A stretch of 64,000 nucleotides of DNA. It comes from Arcuatula senhousia. Taxonomy: Eukaryota > Mollusca > Bivalvia > Mytilida > Mytilidae. Shown in pieces: positions 21,274 through 55,000 of this stretch. Made by a program: the position numbers and the translations under genes. The stretch is taken from positions 51,333,702-51,397,701 of the forward strand of contig OZ020307.1 in the NCBI GenBank assembly GCA_963971305.1. The letters are read 5' to 3'. Position 1 is the first letter of the stretch. Each line of letters begins with the position of its first letter. The notes below the pieces were generated by a model, which was given only the letters and a program-made list of their open reading frames with translations, searched no databases and was not told where the DNA came from.

Positions 21274-22352
21274 CTTTTAATGGCCCGACCACGTATGTGG
21301 AAAGGACCTATAGTTTTACCCTTGTCCGTCCGTCCGTCCGTCCGTAACACTTTGGTGAAGTTCTTGGTTAAGGTCCATTACTCGGATACTAGATGTTGGG
21401 GGTCAATGATATTTCACCACCAGATGGGTATTGGGTAGGGCTACACCACTCACTAGAAATAAGGTCACTGTGACCTATATTTTATGCATGAACGACTTCG
21501 GTTAAGTTCTTGGTTAAGGTCCATAACTTGGATACTAGATGTTGGGGGTCAATGATATTTCACTACTAGATGTGTGTTAGGTAAGGTGACACCACCCACT
21601 AGAAAGTATGTCACTGTGACCTATATATTACGCATGAATGACTTTGGTTAAGTTCTTGGTTTAGGTCCATATCTAAGATACTACATGTTGATGGTCAATG
21701 GTATTTCACCACCAGGTGGGTCTTGGGTAACATGACACCACCCAATAAAAATTAGGTCACTGGATCTTTATTTTATGCATGAACGACTTCAGTTAAGTTC
21801 TTGGTTAAGGTCCATAACTTGGATACTAGATGTTGGGGGTCAATGATATTTCACCACTAGATGTGTCTTGGGTATGGTGACACCATCCATTAGAAATGAG
21901 GTCACTGTGACCTATATTTTACGCATGAATGACTTTGGTTAAGTTCTTGGTTAAGGTCCATATCTCGTGGGTACCAATTTTCGTGGTTTGACGAAAAAGG
22001 GTCAGTTCGTGGATTCTTAAATTCGTGGCTTTGAAGTCTGCAGCATACAGATCAATGTAAAATTCCCGTTTCGTTGGGTATTAAAATTTTGTGGTTCAAA
22101 GCCACCCACAAAAATTGATACCCCACGAATAATAATGAAACAACAGTACTACATGTTAGGGGTCAATACGCGATGAGTCACATGTAACATGGCACCACCC
22201 ACCAGAAATAAGGTCACGGTGACCTATATCTTACACATGAACACTTATGATCAATTTCTTGGTAAAGGTCCATATCCCAGGTAATACACATTGAGGGTCA
22301 ATGATATTTCAAGAACGGGAGGGGCATCCTGTGGCTCATAGATACATTTTCT
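21274..22352 (+). mobile_element. Family D element, copy 1 (146-bp units with ERE palindromes)
   Basis: One terminus is TGGCCCGACCACGTATGTGG followed by a (GTCC)n run. The other is the CGGGAGGGGCATCCTGTGGC end near 22320. Between them are units of about 146 bp carrying TTCTTGGTTAAGGTCCA and GGTCAATGATATTTCACCAC. Perfect AGGTCAnnnTGACCT palindromes occur at 21462-21476, 21899-21913 and 22211-22225, with diverged ones at 21607 and 21754. It is interrupted by a small inverted-repeat element at 21965-22139. A copy in the opposite orientation lies at 40941-41756. Confidence 0.8.
21965..22139. mobile_element. MITE nested in family D copy 1
   Basis: The left end TCGTGGGTACCAATTTTCGT and the right end, near 22113-22139, ending in GATACCCCACGA, are imperfect inverted repeats. 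It resembles the TTTTCGCGG-type MITE at 50984-51171 in style, not closely in sequence. Confidence 0.55.
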
Positions 22353-22479
22353 AGTTTTATCAAAATCCATCTCCTCAATAAGGGGACATCTAACAAATTC
22401 GACCCAATGGAGACTTTAGATCTCAATGAGTTGAAAGTTGAAGCAAGCAACAGCTTTTTTCTACCATAGGCAATAATAA

Positions 22480-24888
22480 GCTTCGCCGAGCGCAACACGT
22501 TGAACCCTGTACGTTTTAGGCCCAATATGGATAGTCAATTGCTTTGGACACATGCAGCCCATGGTGGACTGACAAAGGTTTTTGACACATGCAGCTTTTG
22601 GTGGACTTTCCACTTACAATTTAAAAGGAATTTTTTTTTCGAAAGGATATCAAAATTAGACCACATTTTTTCATTTTGACCCTAAATACATAGGGGGAAA
22701 AAGGGGGGTTGCAAAATTTAATTCTCAATTTTGTATTTCATGCAAAAAAAATTTCAAAGTCGGATCTTAAGTAAAAAAAAGTTTCGATTTTTGTCCCTTT
22801 TGACCCCTCATTACATAATAAGGGGAAAGGGGGGTCGCAAAAATTGATTCTCAATTTTGTTTCGCTATTTGACAAGAACAAACACGCAAAAAAAGAATTT
22901 CAAAATCGGACCACTAATATAAGTTTCTATTTTGGCCCCTAATTACGGGGGGCCCGCAAAAGTTCATCAGGTTCATTCTTTTATTGTAAGAAACATTCTT
23001 CACAAACTCAGCAATAAGCCAGTTAGAAACAAAGTTATGATGGAAGCAATAAAATATTTGAATTTTTCCCCTAATTTCGAAACAAAACAAGAGGCTCCCA
23101 GGAGCCTTAATCGCTCACCTGGTCCTGATGTTAACCCTATATTTTGTAGAGCTAAATGAGCTGAACATTTAAGCAAGCAACAGTTTTTCTTTATCTACTA
23201 TAGTTTTCAATCTGTAGGCCAAAAACACTAAAAATCGTTATTTTAGGGGCCGTAATCCCTATAAGGGGTCATCTGACAACTTCGACCTATGGAGACTTTT
23301 GTATTGCTTTATGCGCAGAACATTTGAGCAAGCAACAGCTTTTCTCTATCTGCTATAGTTTTCAATCAATGTAAAGGCCAAAAACATGAAAAAGGTTATT
23401 GTAGGGGCCGTAACCCCTATTAAGGGTCATCTGACAACTTCGGTCCTATTGAGACTTTTGTGGAGCTAAATGAACTGAACATTTAAGCAAGCAACAGCTT
23501 TTCTCTATCTGCTATATAGTTTTCTTTCTCTAGGCCAAAAACATGAAAAAACATCATTTTAGGGGCCGTAACCCCTATTAAGGGTCATCTGACAACTTCG
23601 ATCCTATTGAGACTTTTGTGGAGCTAAATAAACTGAACATTTAAGCAAGCAACAGCTTTTCTCAATATGCTATAGTTTTCATTCTATAGGCCGAAAACAT
23701 GAAAAAGGTTATTTAGGGGCTGTAGCCCCTATAAGGGGTAATCTGACAACTTTAACCCTATGGAGACTTTTTGTACAGCTAAATTAGCTGAAAATTTCAG
23801 CAAGCAACAGCTTCTCTCTATCTGCAATATTTTTCATTCCATGGGCCAAAAACATGAGAAAACATTATTTCAGTGGCCGTAACCCCTTTAAGGGGTCATC
23901 TGACAACTTCGACCCTATGGAGACTTTTGTAGAGCTTATTGAGCTGAAAATTTCAGCAAGCAACAGCTGCTCTCTATCTGCAATATTTTTCATTCCATAG
24001 GCCAAAAACATGAGAAAACATTATTTCAGTGGCCGTAACCCCTTTAAGGGGTCATCTGACAACTTCGACCCTATGGAGACTTTTGTAGAGCTTATTGAGC
24101 TGAAAATTTAAGCAAGCAACAGCTTTTCTCTATCTGCAAGTTTTCGTATTATAGGGCAAAAACATGAAAACCCGCTATTTTTCACCTTCAAGGGGCTGTA
24201 ACCCCTATAATGGGTCATCTGACAACTTGGACCAAATGGAGACTTTAGTAGACCTTTTGATGCTGAAGCAGTAGGGTGGCATCAGATTTCATCTATCTCT
24301 TATACTTTTTGATTTACAGGCCAAAAACAGTAGTCTGACCCCCCTGGTCTATTTGTAGCAACGGCGGCCATGTTTTACAAAGAATCAAAAATCCCCACAC
24401 CAGTTCTGTGGGGGATATCCTAAAGTACCACCAGACCAAATTTGGTTTGAATCTGTGCATCCGTTTCAGAGGAGAAGTTTTGAAGAAAAGTTAACGACGA
24501 AGACGGACGCCAAGTGATGGAAATAGCTCACATCATGACGGTGACATGGCCTTTGGCCAGGTGAGCTAAAAAGGGGGGACCCCCAAAATCAATCCCATTC
24601 ATCCTTTTATGTCAAGGAACATTAATGCCAAAGTACAAAGCAATAAGATGACTAGAACTTAAGTTATTGTGGCAACAAACATTCAAGTAGCATTTTTTGC
24701 CATTAATTTCAAAACCAAAACAGGTGAGAGCCCAAAATCAATCCCATCCATCCTTTAATAGTAAGGAATATTGTGAAATTTCATTGCATTCGGATTACTA
24801 GAACTAAAGTTATCGTGTATACACTAAAGTTAACACAGCATCATACCATTATACGTCCACATTTTTTTTTTGCGGTCCTATAAAAATC
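22480..24888. mobile_element. Family A element, copy 2, carrying nested family B
   Basis: Begins GCTTCGCCGAGCGCAACACG at 22480 and ends with the diverged palindromic terminus near 24860-24888. The A body is interrupted by family B at 23087-24568. No coding sequence. Confidence 0.75.
23087..24568 (-). mobile_element. Family B element, copy 1, with seven or more 156-bp tandem units
   Basis: Bounded by ACAAGAGGCTCCCAGGAGCC at one end and GGCCAGGTGAGCTA at the other, inserted in an A run. The core repeats AAGCAAGCAACAG at about 23171, 23327, 23484, 23643, 23798, 23954 and 24110, spacing 155-159 bp. The units at 23798 and 23954 are almost identical. The layout resembles the pearl-type elements known from bivalves (inference). 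Confidence 0.75.
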
Positions 24889-26423
24889 ATGAAAAAAACA
24901 CTAATTTTTTCACCTTCAAAGAGGCATAACCACTATAAAGATCAAGGTGAGCTTAAGAGACATTTAGGATCTCTCTTGAGAACTCGCTACTACTGGCAGC
25001 TAGCTTAGAAGCATTGAATATAAATTACAACAAAGTTCCAGACAATAAATTTTGCTACGCCTGACACGTGTTTCGTCTATTTAACTCACCCGAGGCGCTC
25101 GACCAAAATTTGAAAATGCCAAATACTATATAAATATGAAGAGCATAGAAAAATACAAAAAACTACGAACAAGAAACCAAATTAAAGAGTCAAGTACATA
25201 AAATGTATATTGATTTTAAGAACTTTTTTTCTCTCAATGGTTAAAGATACCCAAAGGATCATACATGTTCTGTTAAGTAGTTTCAGGGGAAATTCATTTT
25301 TCAAACTATAAATAGTCCAAATTGATCTGAAAAGAGGATTCAGTATTCTCATTCTGCTGTCTGAAGCTGTGTAAATTCATTCAATTGAATCCAAGAAATC
25401 TGTTACAACTAAAAGTCACTGTTGGCGCTCAAGTTCTTAAATTACCCTTAATATGTATTATGTGAAATATGAACCTTAACAAAGTTGTTCATGCTTAAAA
25501 TATAGGTCAGAGTGACCAAATTTGAAGCTGGTGATGTTGCCCCAACCAACACACATCTACTGGTGCAATAACAGACCCTCAACATTTCATTTATCCAAGA
25601 TATGATATGATAAAGGGGTATTTTTAGCAAGTAAAAAGGACAATATCTCTCACAAATATTCAGAGGATCAAACATCTCTTGTTATATGCATGATATGCAG
25701 AATTGTGGGATATACTTCCTGTATACCAAGTTTCATTGATTTCTGTACAATAGTTTGTTGAATTCATAATTGACAAGACAATAAATTCCTTATAAATTCT
25801 CCCAAATTTCATATAAATAATGGGTCAATGACAGAAATGGCCGGATTTCGTTTAACAGAAAGTTTATGAGCCACAGACCTGAAATCCAATCCAACATTAT
25901 GGGAGCTCATGCTGCATACAAAATATCAAGAGGTTGTGATTACAAGTTGCTGAGAAAACTGTTACTGAAATTTTCTATCATTGAACATTAATGTAAAAAT
26001 TATATAAGTCTGTAAACAGGAAGTTGGTGAGCAATAGACCTGAAATCAAATCCCAGGTTATGGGAGCTGATGCTGCATACCAAATATCAAGAGGCTGTGA
26101 TTTGTAAATGCTGAGAAAACTGTTACAAAAGTATTTCACCTCCAGACCGCCCCCCGCTCACCAGTTTATAACCCAGATTTTCACAACTGAAATCCAACCA
26201 AAAGCGAGAGGGGTATAAAGATGGAGATGAAACTTTGCTTTGCTACTACTGGGGCATATGCTTGCCTAGTTTCATCATTTTTTTTAGATATGGAGGTGCA
26301 AATCAAACTTAAAAACACTGAAGAGTTGCTAAAGTAACACCTTTTCGTAACACCTTTTTCACACACTACTTTGCAGAATAAATATAAACACTGTTTTTCT
26401 TTGCCCAGGCTTTAATAAATTAT
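24889..26423. repeat. Diverged repeat remnants: family D-like unit and a 161-bp dimer
   Basis: About 25443-25640 resembles one diverged family D unit with AGGTCAGAGTGACCA at about 25504. Two copies of a 161-bp unit containing GACCTGAAATC and TCAAGAGG start at about 25876 and 26037. The rest is unrecognised 3' flank of RPL10. Confidence 0.5.
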
Positions 26424-46438
<20,015 letters not shown>

Positions 46439-46621
46439 GATTGAATCTAGAAATAGAAATAAAACAAATTTAGACCTAACGAAATGGTAAAATATTAAGA
46501 TAGGCGAACGCTTAATGTAAATAATTTCAGTTATACTTCAATAAAAGATGTTAAAAGTAATGGATGGCATAGGATTGTCAGAGATTTTTTAAACCATGTT
46601 GACTGGCTTACATTTTTCTGA

Positions 46622-46653
46622 AAAAGGCCGATTACCGGAAGTTCCGGTCCAAT
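46622..46653 (-). promoter_or_regulatory. Candidate RPL10 promoter: ETS palindrome, CCAAT box and pyrimidine start
   Basis: ACCGGAAGTTCCGGT at 46634-46648 is a perfect 15-bp palindrome made of two ETS-type CCGGAA cores, and CCAAT follows at 46649-46653. Just downstream on the minus strand is CCTTTTTC, a possible oligopyrimidine start as in other ribosomal protein genes. It lies about 185 bp upstream of the ATG exon. This is inference from motifs only. Confidence 0.4.
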
Positions 46654-47059
46654 CACCTGATATTCAGGGGAGAGAACTTTGTACCTACCCACAACAAGAA
46701 AAAAGTTAAATCACAAATATTTTCTGTTTTAAAGATAGCAAGCCCAAAAACATAGAACATGAACAATGAATGGTAAACAAATGGACCTAAAATTTAATGC
46801 AAAATTACAAAAAATGCTAAACATGACTCTCTGAAAGTCTAAATGAAATTGAAATCAAACAAAACAGACCTGACTAAAAAATCAGCTTGGGGAAAACCCC
46901 AATTAGGATATACATGAAGTATCCTATTGGGATATTTTTATTTTTAATCCAATTGGGATTAGATTGCAGTTTTTGGCTGCAAAAACCAGTCTTAAATCCC
47001 AATATGTGGTTTTCAAGTCACAGGCACTTGTTTATACATGTATCTGAGGAATCCTAGTC

Positions 47060-48385
47060 ACCTCAGTACCTGGTCACTTCGGTACCGATTAAAAAAGACA
47101 CTTCGGTACTCGGTACTAGTCACTTCGGTACTCGGTACTAGTCATTTCGGTACTTGAAAAATAAAATTTTTATTTCATAATTTCTTATAAAGAAATTATA
47201 TTTTCAGTCATAAAATTCAATATAATAAGTTTGATTACTAAGTGGAAGTTGGTTGTCGGCTTTATCACTTTGATAATTGTAATTATTTTTGATGATTTTT
47301 AATTAGAACCAATACTGTTTTCATGGTATAACAATTAGTTTAATTATGAGTTTTAACTATATCTAACGAGTGATTTGATTATCTGTAATTAATAAAATTA
47401 AATGATCATATATTTTTCTTTTGATCATCAATCTTGTGTGAGACTTCAAACTCAAAGTACAGATCCCTGGCTTATAAAATAAAATAGTTTACTCAGAGGC
47501 GGATCCAGAGATTCTGAAAAGAGGGGGCCCACTGACTGGCCGAAGAGGGGGCCCGCTTTGATCACGCTTCAATGATTTCCCATATATTCAACATTTTTTT
47601 TCCGCCAAAAGGGGGGGCGGGCCCCCAAGCCCCCCCCCCCCTGGATCCGCCTATGTTACTTTCCTTTATTTAAACTGCCATTCAGAAACAATCAATCAAT
47701 ATCTTATTAGATCAAGTCCTTCAATCCAATTATGCAATTAATTACTCCCATTAAACACTTATAATTTTATTAATCAATTAGAAGCCATATGATAGGGGTC
47801 ACAATTAGCAAAGCCATACAACCATTTAAATCATTAAATCTTATCTGTTAAAAACAGATTTATGACATTTGAAACTTATTCAAATTCTGTAGAAAGAAAA
47901 TGCATCCAAGTACCCAAAATGAACCAATTTTACGATGGCAAAAAGATATCTTCTTGACTGTGAATAGTAAAAACGTTATATCCACCAATTAAATTCTATT
48001 CATTTAGTTACCAGAATTTTAAAAAAAAGATAATCGACTATTTACATGAACAAATCTAGAAAATCTAATTGAAAAACTAATTCTAGCTAACATAAATATT
48101 CACTTTCATCATAGTCATACATAATCATACTTTTTTGTGTACGTCGATATTTTTCAATTTACCATTCATTACCCTAAAAATACCAATAAAAATCGTAAGT
48201 TTAACACATATTATAATTAAATTACTATCCAATGTTGCTATATTCAATTTTTTTTGGTCAGTAACGAAGTGTCCAATACCTACATGTAGTACCGAACTGT
48301 CCAGTACCGAGTACCGAAATGTCCAAGCCAGTACCAAAGTGTCTAGGTACCGAGGTGACCAGGTACCGAAGTGTCCTGATACCGT
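47060..48385. mobile_element. Foldback element made of CACTTCGGTAC words, RPL10-SNX29 intergenic
   Basis: Left arm about 47060-47155 repeats CACTTCGGTACTCGGTAC. Right arm about 48275-48385 has the complementary GTACCGAAGTGTCC words in inverse order. The interior is AT-rich and contains a small MITE at 47497-47652. Confidence 0.65.
47497..47652. mobile_element. MITE, about 156 bp
   Basis: AGGCGGATCCAG at 47497-47508 is the inverse of CTGGATCCGCCT at 47641-47652. The interior is rich in G and C runs (GGGGGCCC). TTACT flanks both sides a few bases out, a possible short target duplication. Confidence 0.75.
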
Positions 48386-48913
48386 ATCTGAGGTGGAGGA
48401 AATTATAACTAAAGAGATATATGAATCATCCTTTTTAACAGAAGAAGTTGGCTAAAATAACAATGTCATCGCTGTGAAACAGGCTAGTAAATTCAGGCAT
48501 GGAAAAAGAACTTGTTCATGATATCGTTAGATAGCTGATTCTTTTGGGAATGCCATGGTATAAATTTTTATCAGCTTTACTTTTTATTTTGATTTAAATA
48601 AAACCAAAATAGACAATGGTGATTGATGAAAATTGCAAATCCTTGCAATCTGATTTAAATTGGTCACAATAGATTTTTCTTATCGGCAGTTATCGACAGT
48701 GGGTGTCAAATTTTAACAGGAAATTGCGTAACCTTTAACATGTTTAACAGGTAACTACCCGTCTCAATTTCACCTTATCGTCGTAAAAAAATTTACTTGT
48801 TTATTCTGCCAACTTTCTGCTATTAAACCTTACTGAATTACTTAATTATTTTAAGTAAGACATGCCCCTTGCCATTATTATGTTTCATTTAATTTTTCTC
48901 ATTGCTTTAGTAG

Positions 48914-51900
48914 ATGACCAACATTTGAATGAAAGACAGAACTTATTAACAAGACTATTAGATGCTGTAAAACAGGTACGAAATTATTAATTATTTAGTC
49001 TAAATGGTACTGCCTCTAACTCAACTTCTGCACTGAGGTAAACAGGAAGAAGTTCATTTGACTGCATTTATTTTCATTGATAGGGTGAAACATGCATGGA
49101 TAAGGGAAAATTCAACAGCCTCAGATTAAGAGCTAAAAAGATTTTAATACATGGGATCTTGAAGTCCCTTTGTTCAACTGAATACATAATATTAATTTTT
49201 TGCTGAATTTTCATGAAAATAACGAAAGTTTGCATTCTAGCATTTTGTACTTTCTTGGAAAGGTCAGTGTTCTCCCTAAGCCCTTATCATGTCCAAATGT
49301 TATGAAATCAAAAATAATCTTTAGTATACAATGTGCACTAAAGGGAATTTGATGCTTTAATTTAAAACCAAAAGATACTTTTTGTAAAAACTAGCACAAG
49401 TTTTGTACGTCCTGCAATGCTAGCTTTTCTGCAGGCCCAAATGTCTGACAGAAAAATAAAACTGTTTGCATATCAGAGAATAGCCTTAATGTATCTCATA
49501 AACATAAAATCTGTGGTTTCCTTTGGACCTATTTTGTGGAATCTCTTAAAAACACCTTTTGTTGCACTTTTATTTTCATGTTTATACTGGATGTTTGAAA
49601 ATATTGACATAGAAAACTTTGTTTCTTTCTAATATATCATCTACATGTATTTATCCCGACTCTCATCCATGAAAGCCATGAAAATTGGTAGCCGACAAAT
49701 AACAATATTAAACCACAGTAAATTCTTTCCCAAAATCTTGATTATATTTTGCCTATTTTGGATTTTTCTCAGTGCCAAGTACGATTTGGAGGTAGGACAG
49801 AATTAGCTGCAGATGCTGACAGTCGAGTGTCATGTTTATGCTCTGCGTGGGAAGCTGCTCTACAACACGGCATCAAACAGAGTAGTAAAGCTTTCCAGGC
49901 CCTCAAGTAAGTTATTTCAGGGATTTTTTAAGATTTGGTTTGGTTTATAAAAGGCTCAGATATGGCTCAACCATTGTTTATGCCCCATATGAAAAACAAA
50001 GAGCATATAATCTTTGGGTCTGTTTGTCTGTTTAAATCTTTACCCATCTCCCAATCAGGTTTACCTTCAGGCTGACCTGAGGTAACTTCCATGATTTAAT
50101 TCTGATATCATCATGAAACTTTGTACACATATGCATTTGGATATAAGTAAACAAAAATCATCATAAGAACTCATGCTTTGTTTGTGAGGTTGTACATCAT
50201 TTGGACAAATTCTTGTGTCAGATTATATGTATTCATCATAAATGTCTACAAGTTAAAATACTTTATATCAGTTTTAGATAAAGTTTTAAGTCTTGACTTT
50301 ATAATTTTTTCTCTAACTTCAGACAGGTGACGGAAATAACAGGTCTAAATAAAGTGTCTGATGTAATAGCTGACATCACTAACAAGGATGTAGATCCAGG
50401 TAATGTCTATCATAAAATGTATGAAAATGCATTTAAAGAGCCAGTGTCAAATGCTGTTGTTAGCATTCAGCTATTTTGCATTCAAATGGTCGCTTTGTTT
50501 TTCCTATGAAATATGTTTTAAAACTAATGAAAATTTATTTAAAAGCTGGTATCAGATGTTGTTGTCAAATCTTCAGATCTTTTGCAGTTCAATTGTCACA
50601 AGTTTTTTCTATGAAATATGTTATAAAACAAATGTGAATGTTTTACACAAAATACACAGAAACACTTAATTGATTTCTTTGCTGTATAATGAACCCTAAA
50701 TTTATTTGTAAAAAAAATTTAAACAGGAATTATTGATATGAAGTTGCATGGTAAAAGATACTTCACAATGAATCATAATTAGAATGATTAGAAATGCAAT
50801 GATTCAAATCTTCTCAATTTGTTTACACGTGATAAATTGCATGTGTTTGTTTCAAGACCAATTAGTGAAGACATATGCCATAGAGTTATTTTTAATTTTA
50901 TGTGTCATTACATACATCTAAAAAATTCAAAACTTCCCAAAGCATTAGCATGGTAAGGTATAAATTCTAATAGAGTAAGTAGGTACCGTATAGCGGGTTA
51001 TTTTCGCGGTGGTTTTATTTTCGCGGAAACCGCGAAAATAAATCCTGCAAAAATATCTATTTAACTCAAATCATATACAAACACATGCACAAACCGCAAA
51101 AATTATTCTCATACCAAATCACACAGAAACCGCAAATATTTACCCCCGCGAAAATAACCCGCTATTCGGTATCAAACCACAAAACGATTTGTATTTTTTA
51201 TAATGAAATTATTTATTTACATTATGCCCAAGAATAACTGATTTTTTTTGTATTTTAGAGTTCTGGATTTATGTTAAAGAACATTTAACCAAACATGAAC
51301 AGGACAGATTTTACACCTTAAAGAATATCAGTACAGATGCTGGGCGGGGGAGAGCCTGGCTTAGGGCATCCCTGAATGAACACTCCCTAGAAAGATATAT
51401 GCACATGATTTTAGAAAGTGATGAACTTCTTAGTACCCATTATGAGAGCTGGGCATTTTTACGAGACCAAGAAAGGAACAGTATGCTCCCTAATATGGCA
51501 GCTGGTTAGTGATTTAATACAATGAACTTTATAGTATAATTTAATGATTGTACATCACAATGAATAGATAAAACAATGTAAATTTAAAAATCAACAAAGA
51601 AAATATGCCTGCAGCTTTTAACCTAAACCAGTGGTGGCTGTGTACCCATACATGTAGTTGGGTACTGAAAATAAAGATTCTAGAAAAAAACTGTCATACA
51701 CAAACTTTTAAAACTCACATTTCGGAAATTTTAATTTTTAAAAATTGAAAAAAAGATTAAAAAAATTTTGAAATGAACACTTTTGTTCCCAAAATATTGA
51801 AATACAGAATGTAGTACATTTGAACTTCTGTTTAAATTCTAGGTCTTGGTTCTATACTATTTGCCATCAATGTAGACAACCCAGACCTAAACACATGTAG

Positions 51901-52010
51901 ACGTCCAACTACTGCTGTTAGTATACCTAACACCAGCAAACTAGCCAGTAGATTAGAGGAAGAACCCCGCCCTGTGATAGCTGGAGAAGAAAGTCCTGCT
52001 GGATCACTAG
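48914..52010 (+). CDS. SNX29: SNX29 exons 1-5 of model: RUN domain
   Basis: These five exons encode DDQHLNERQ, CQVRFGGRTELAADADSRVS, the segment EFWIYVKEHLTKHEQDRFY and GLGSILFAINVDN. The last donor (GTTGTT at 52011) is weak. The first acceptor could be AG at 48910 or 48913; both leave the same phase. Confidence 0.92.
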
Positions 52011-55000
52011 GTTGTTCTATTGATAGGCTGCCATTCTTATTTGCCTCTTACCCTTTTTGCAAAAATCAGGGAGTATAAACTTTTGATTCCCTTAACCTAT
52101 CAATGTGTCCATCCAAAACTGTTTTTAGCATAACTGTTTAAGACCTTGATACAATTTTATGAAATTTTTACACATTAAACATAAGAAAAGGCCTTTTAAA
52201 AAGGGTAAAAAAAGCTTTGTGATTTTGAGGTCAGATGCTGGGTAAATGGTCTGTAAAAAAATATATAAATGTTTATTTGGAATCCATTTGAAATATTTTA
52301 TTGTATGGAATTAACTTAATAATGTAATTCATTATGATTTGCAGTTTATTATACAGATACTATGCAGTTATATGATTATAGTAATCTCTTTTTGAGAAAA
52401 AAAAAGAACCAGCATTTACCAACAGTGTTGAAAAAATAACAGCAACAATTAATAATCTTATGCTTTGCAAAACTTTAAGATTTTAAGACTGTTGGTAACT
52501 TTATACATATATTTTTCAGACTCCAAAAAGAAAGAGAAAAAGAAAAAGAAGAAAAATACTCACATTGTTAGTTTTGACGATGAAGGTTCAGAGACAATGA
52601 TTCATCACGTTGAACCTTCTACCAAAAACACTACTTCTGGTACTCAGTCTGATTCTGACAAATTACCTGATGTTACTGTTACCTCTCCAATTGGAACCAG
52701 AACAGGAAGTGGTAACCAATTGAACAGGGAACCCAGTGTCTTGTCATACACTTCCATGGATAGAGCCTCAATAAGTTCAGCGGATTTTGATATTAGGTAA
52801 AGTTGAACCTGATTGTTGGAGTTCTGCAATTCTTAGATTTGTACAAAGTCTGTTCCAAAATTGTCATACAGAAAAACACAGAATTGTCTTGTTGTCACCC
52901 CATGATCTACACTTCATTAGGACAATTTTCAAAAGAAAGCGCAGAAATATTCAGCAATTGTTTTTTGGGGGGTTCATAATTCATGTAATTTAATTTCTCT
53001 ATATTTCAATTTCAGTGAGAGTACAATGAGACCAGTAAATGCTGCAGGGGATCCTATAGAAATAGGGGTATCTCCCTACAGATCAAACTCTAACAGTATT
53101 CTAGGATCTTCAGGTACACAACATTACATTATGCACTGAATTCTATCCTTTGAGAGCAATATCCTACACTATTATATATCACAGACTGAGGAGGTCCAAT
53201 ATTAAGAAAATCTATCTTCCTTCAATTTTATTCTATTTTTGGGGTGGTTTTTCTTTTTTTTTTATAAACATGGCATGTTGAGAGGCAGAGCTTCATGTCT
53301 TTCAACTTGGATTATACTTAAGATTTTGATTGAGAAAAAGACTGGTTTTATCGTATTTTATATCTTAGATACTTTTAACAAAATTAAATAGTCTTTTTGC
53401 TTTTGCAGTGGATTCTTCAGAACACAGTACATTCAGTGGCACAGATGTACAGACAGCAGCATTTGCCCTGGATCTGGTACAGCGAGGTATGGACCAAAGG
53501 TAAGTTCTTGGTAATAACCAGTGGCTTCACCAGTGGGACATATATACAGAATACAGATACATGTAGCAGCATTTGCCGTTGATCTGGTAGAGCATGGCAT
53601 AGACAAAAGGTTTTTACGTTCAGGGTATATAAAAGCCTAAATAACTGGAAATGGCTTGAAGTATTTTCTTTAAAATGTCAACATTATTTAATTTGTTTTA
53701 TTTCATTTGAGAACATTTTTTCTTCATCAATTTTTGTTAATTCATTCCTGATGCAAAATAAGAACTATTTCCCAAGTGTAATAGCTTAAAGTACTCATTA
53801 CCCTAGGGATACAGTAATTTATTTGCAGAGTAGGATTGGCTTGATTCACAGATAAATAAAATATTGATTCACAGAGTTTATAGATTCAGTATAATACAAC
53901 ATGTGTTAACTAGTCACTCAGAAAACATTACATTTGTTACCTCCTCTGGAAAATGGTATGTACCTCTTGGAAACAAATGTATTGTTTTCCTTTTGACCAG
54001 TAAACAAATAAATACTGTTTTGTATGGTTTGAAGATATGATATGAACAAACAAACAAACAAATTAAAGAATTATCATATTAAAATCTGCCAATGTGTACG
54101 GATTAAATACAAATGTTGAATGTTGTATTTATGACTTTTATTTCTTTTTTTGATATATTTTAGTCATAGAACTGCAGGAGATGGTGGTAATGTCAAAGAA
54201 AATGTCAAGAAAGATGCTATGACAACAAGTAGGTCACTAATAGGAGTGATTATTCATTTCTGATTAGTAAATTGTTCATGGCAGCTTAAGTGGTCTGTTT
54301 TTCAACTGACCCTGTTAAGACATTTTCAGAAGCCATTAGGCAGGACATTTGTACCAATCTAATTATGTTCATATATCTGCTGTATACACAAGTAGGAATA
54401 ATCTACGTAGATGACCAACCAATAACATATAAGTGGGTTTCTTTACACAAAAAATTTGGGACAAAAAAATTAGAACATTTGAAATATAAATTTACATGTA
54501 TATATCTTAAGTAACAGCTTGAATATGAAATTGCAAAAATTATATTAAGTGAAAATAAAAGCCCCCCTTTTATCAAGAAAAATGTGAAATTTGCCACAAG
54601 GGAAAAAATCCACTTCTACGGTATGAGTTTAAAATAAAATGCATATAATTCAAATCCAGTCCTGAAATTGTCACAGATAGACCCCCTTCTTAAACAAGGA
54701 ACAGAAAACATCAAAAAGACAAGTACAAACAAAAGCTTTGTCAAAGATTCCTGGCTATAAAGGACAGGCACATATAAAATGTGGCGGGGATAAACTAGTT
54801 TTTTTGGGACCAAAGTCATCTACCTTTTTTCTTCATCCTGATTAAAAAGTCCCAGAAAGGACATTCAACATTGAGCAACTCAAGTTTAGGATGACCTTAA
54901 TCACCATATTAATACCATTCACTTTTAATAATCTTATTTTGTTATAGATGAGTTAAAGCAGGCAGTTGTTGCTATGATGCTTAGAAAAGATGAAGTTGAA

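Larger units (their letters stand above)
20795..22440. repeat. Fragments of the 157-bp repeat family, split by a family D element
   Basis: The segment 20795-21273 and the segment after 22352 share ATCAAAATCCATCTCC and the CCCAATGGAGACTTT word of the A/B repeat unit. Family D copy 1 sits between them, in a T run. Confidence 0.6.
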
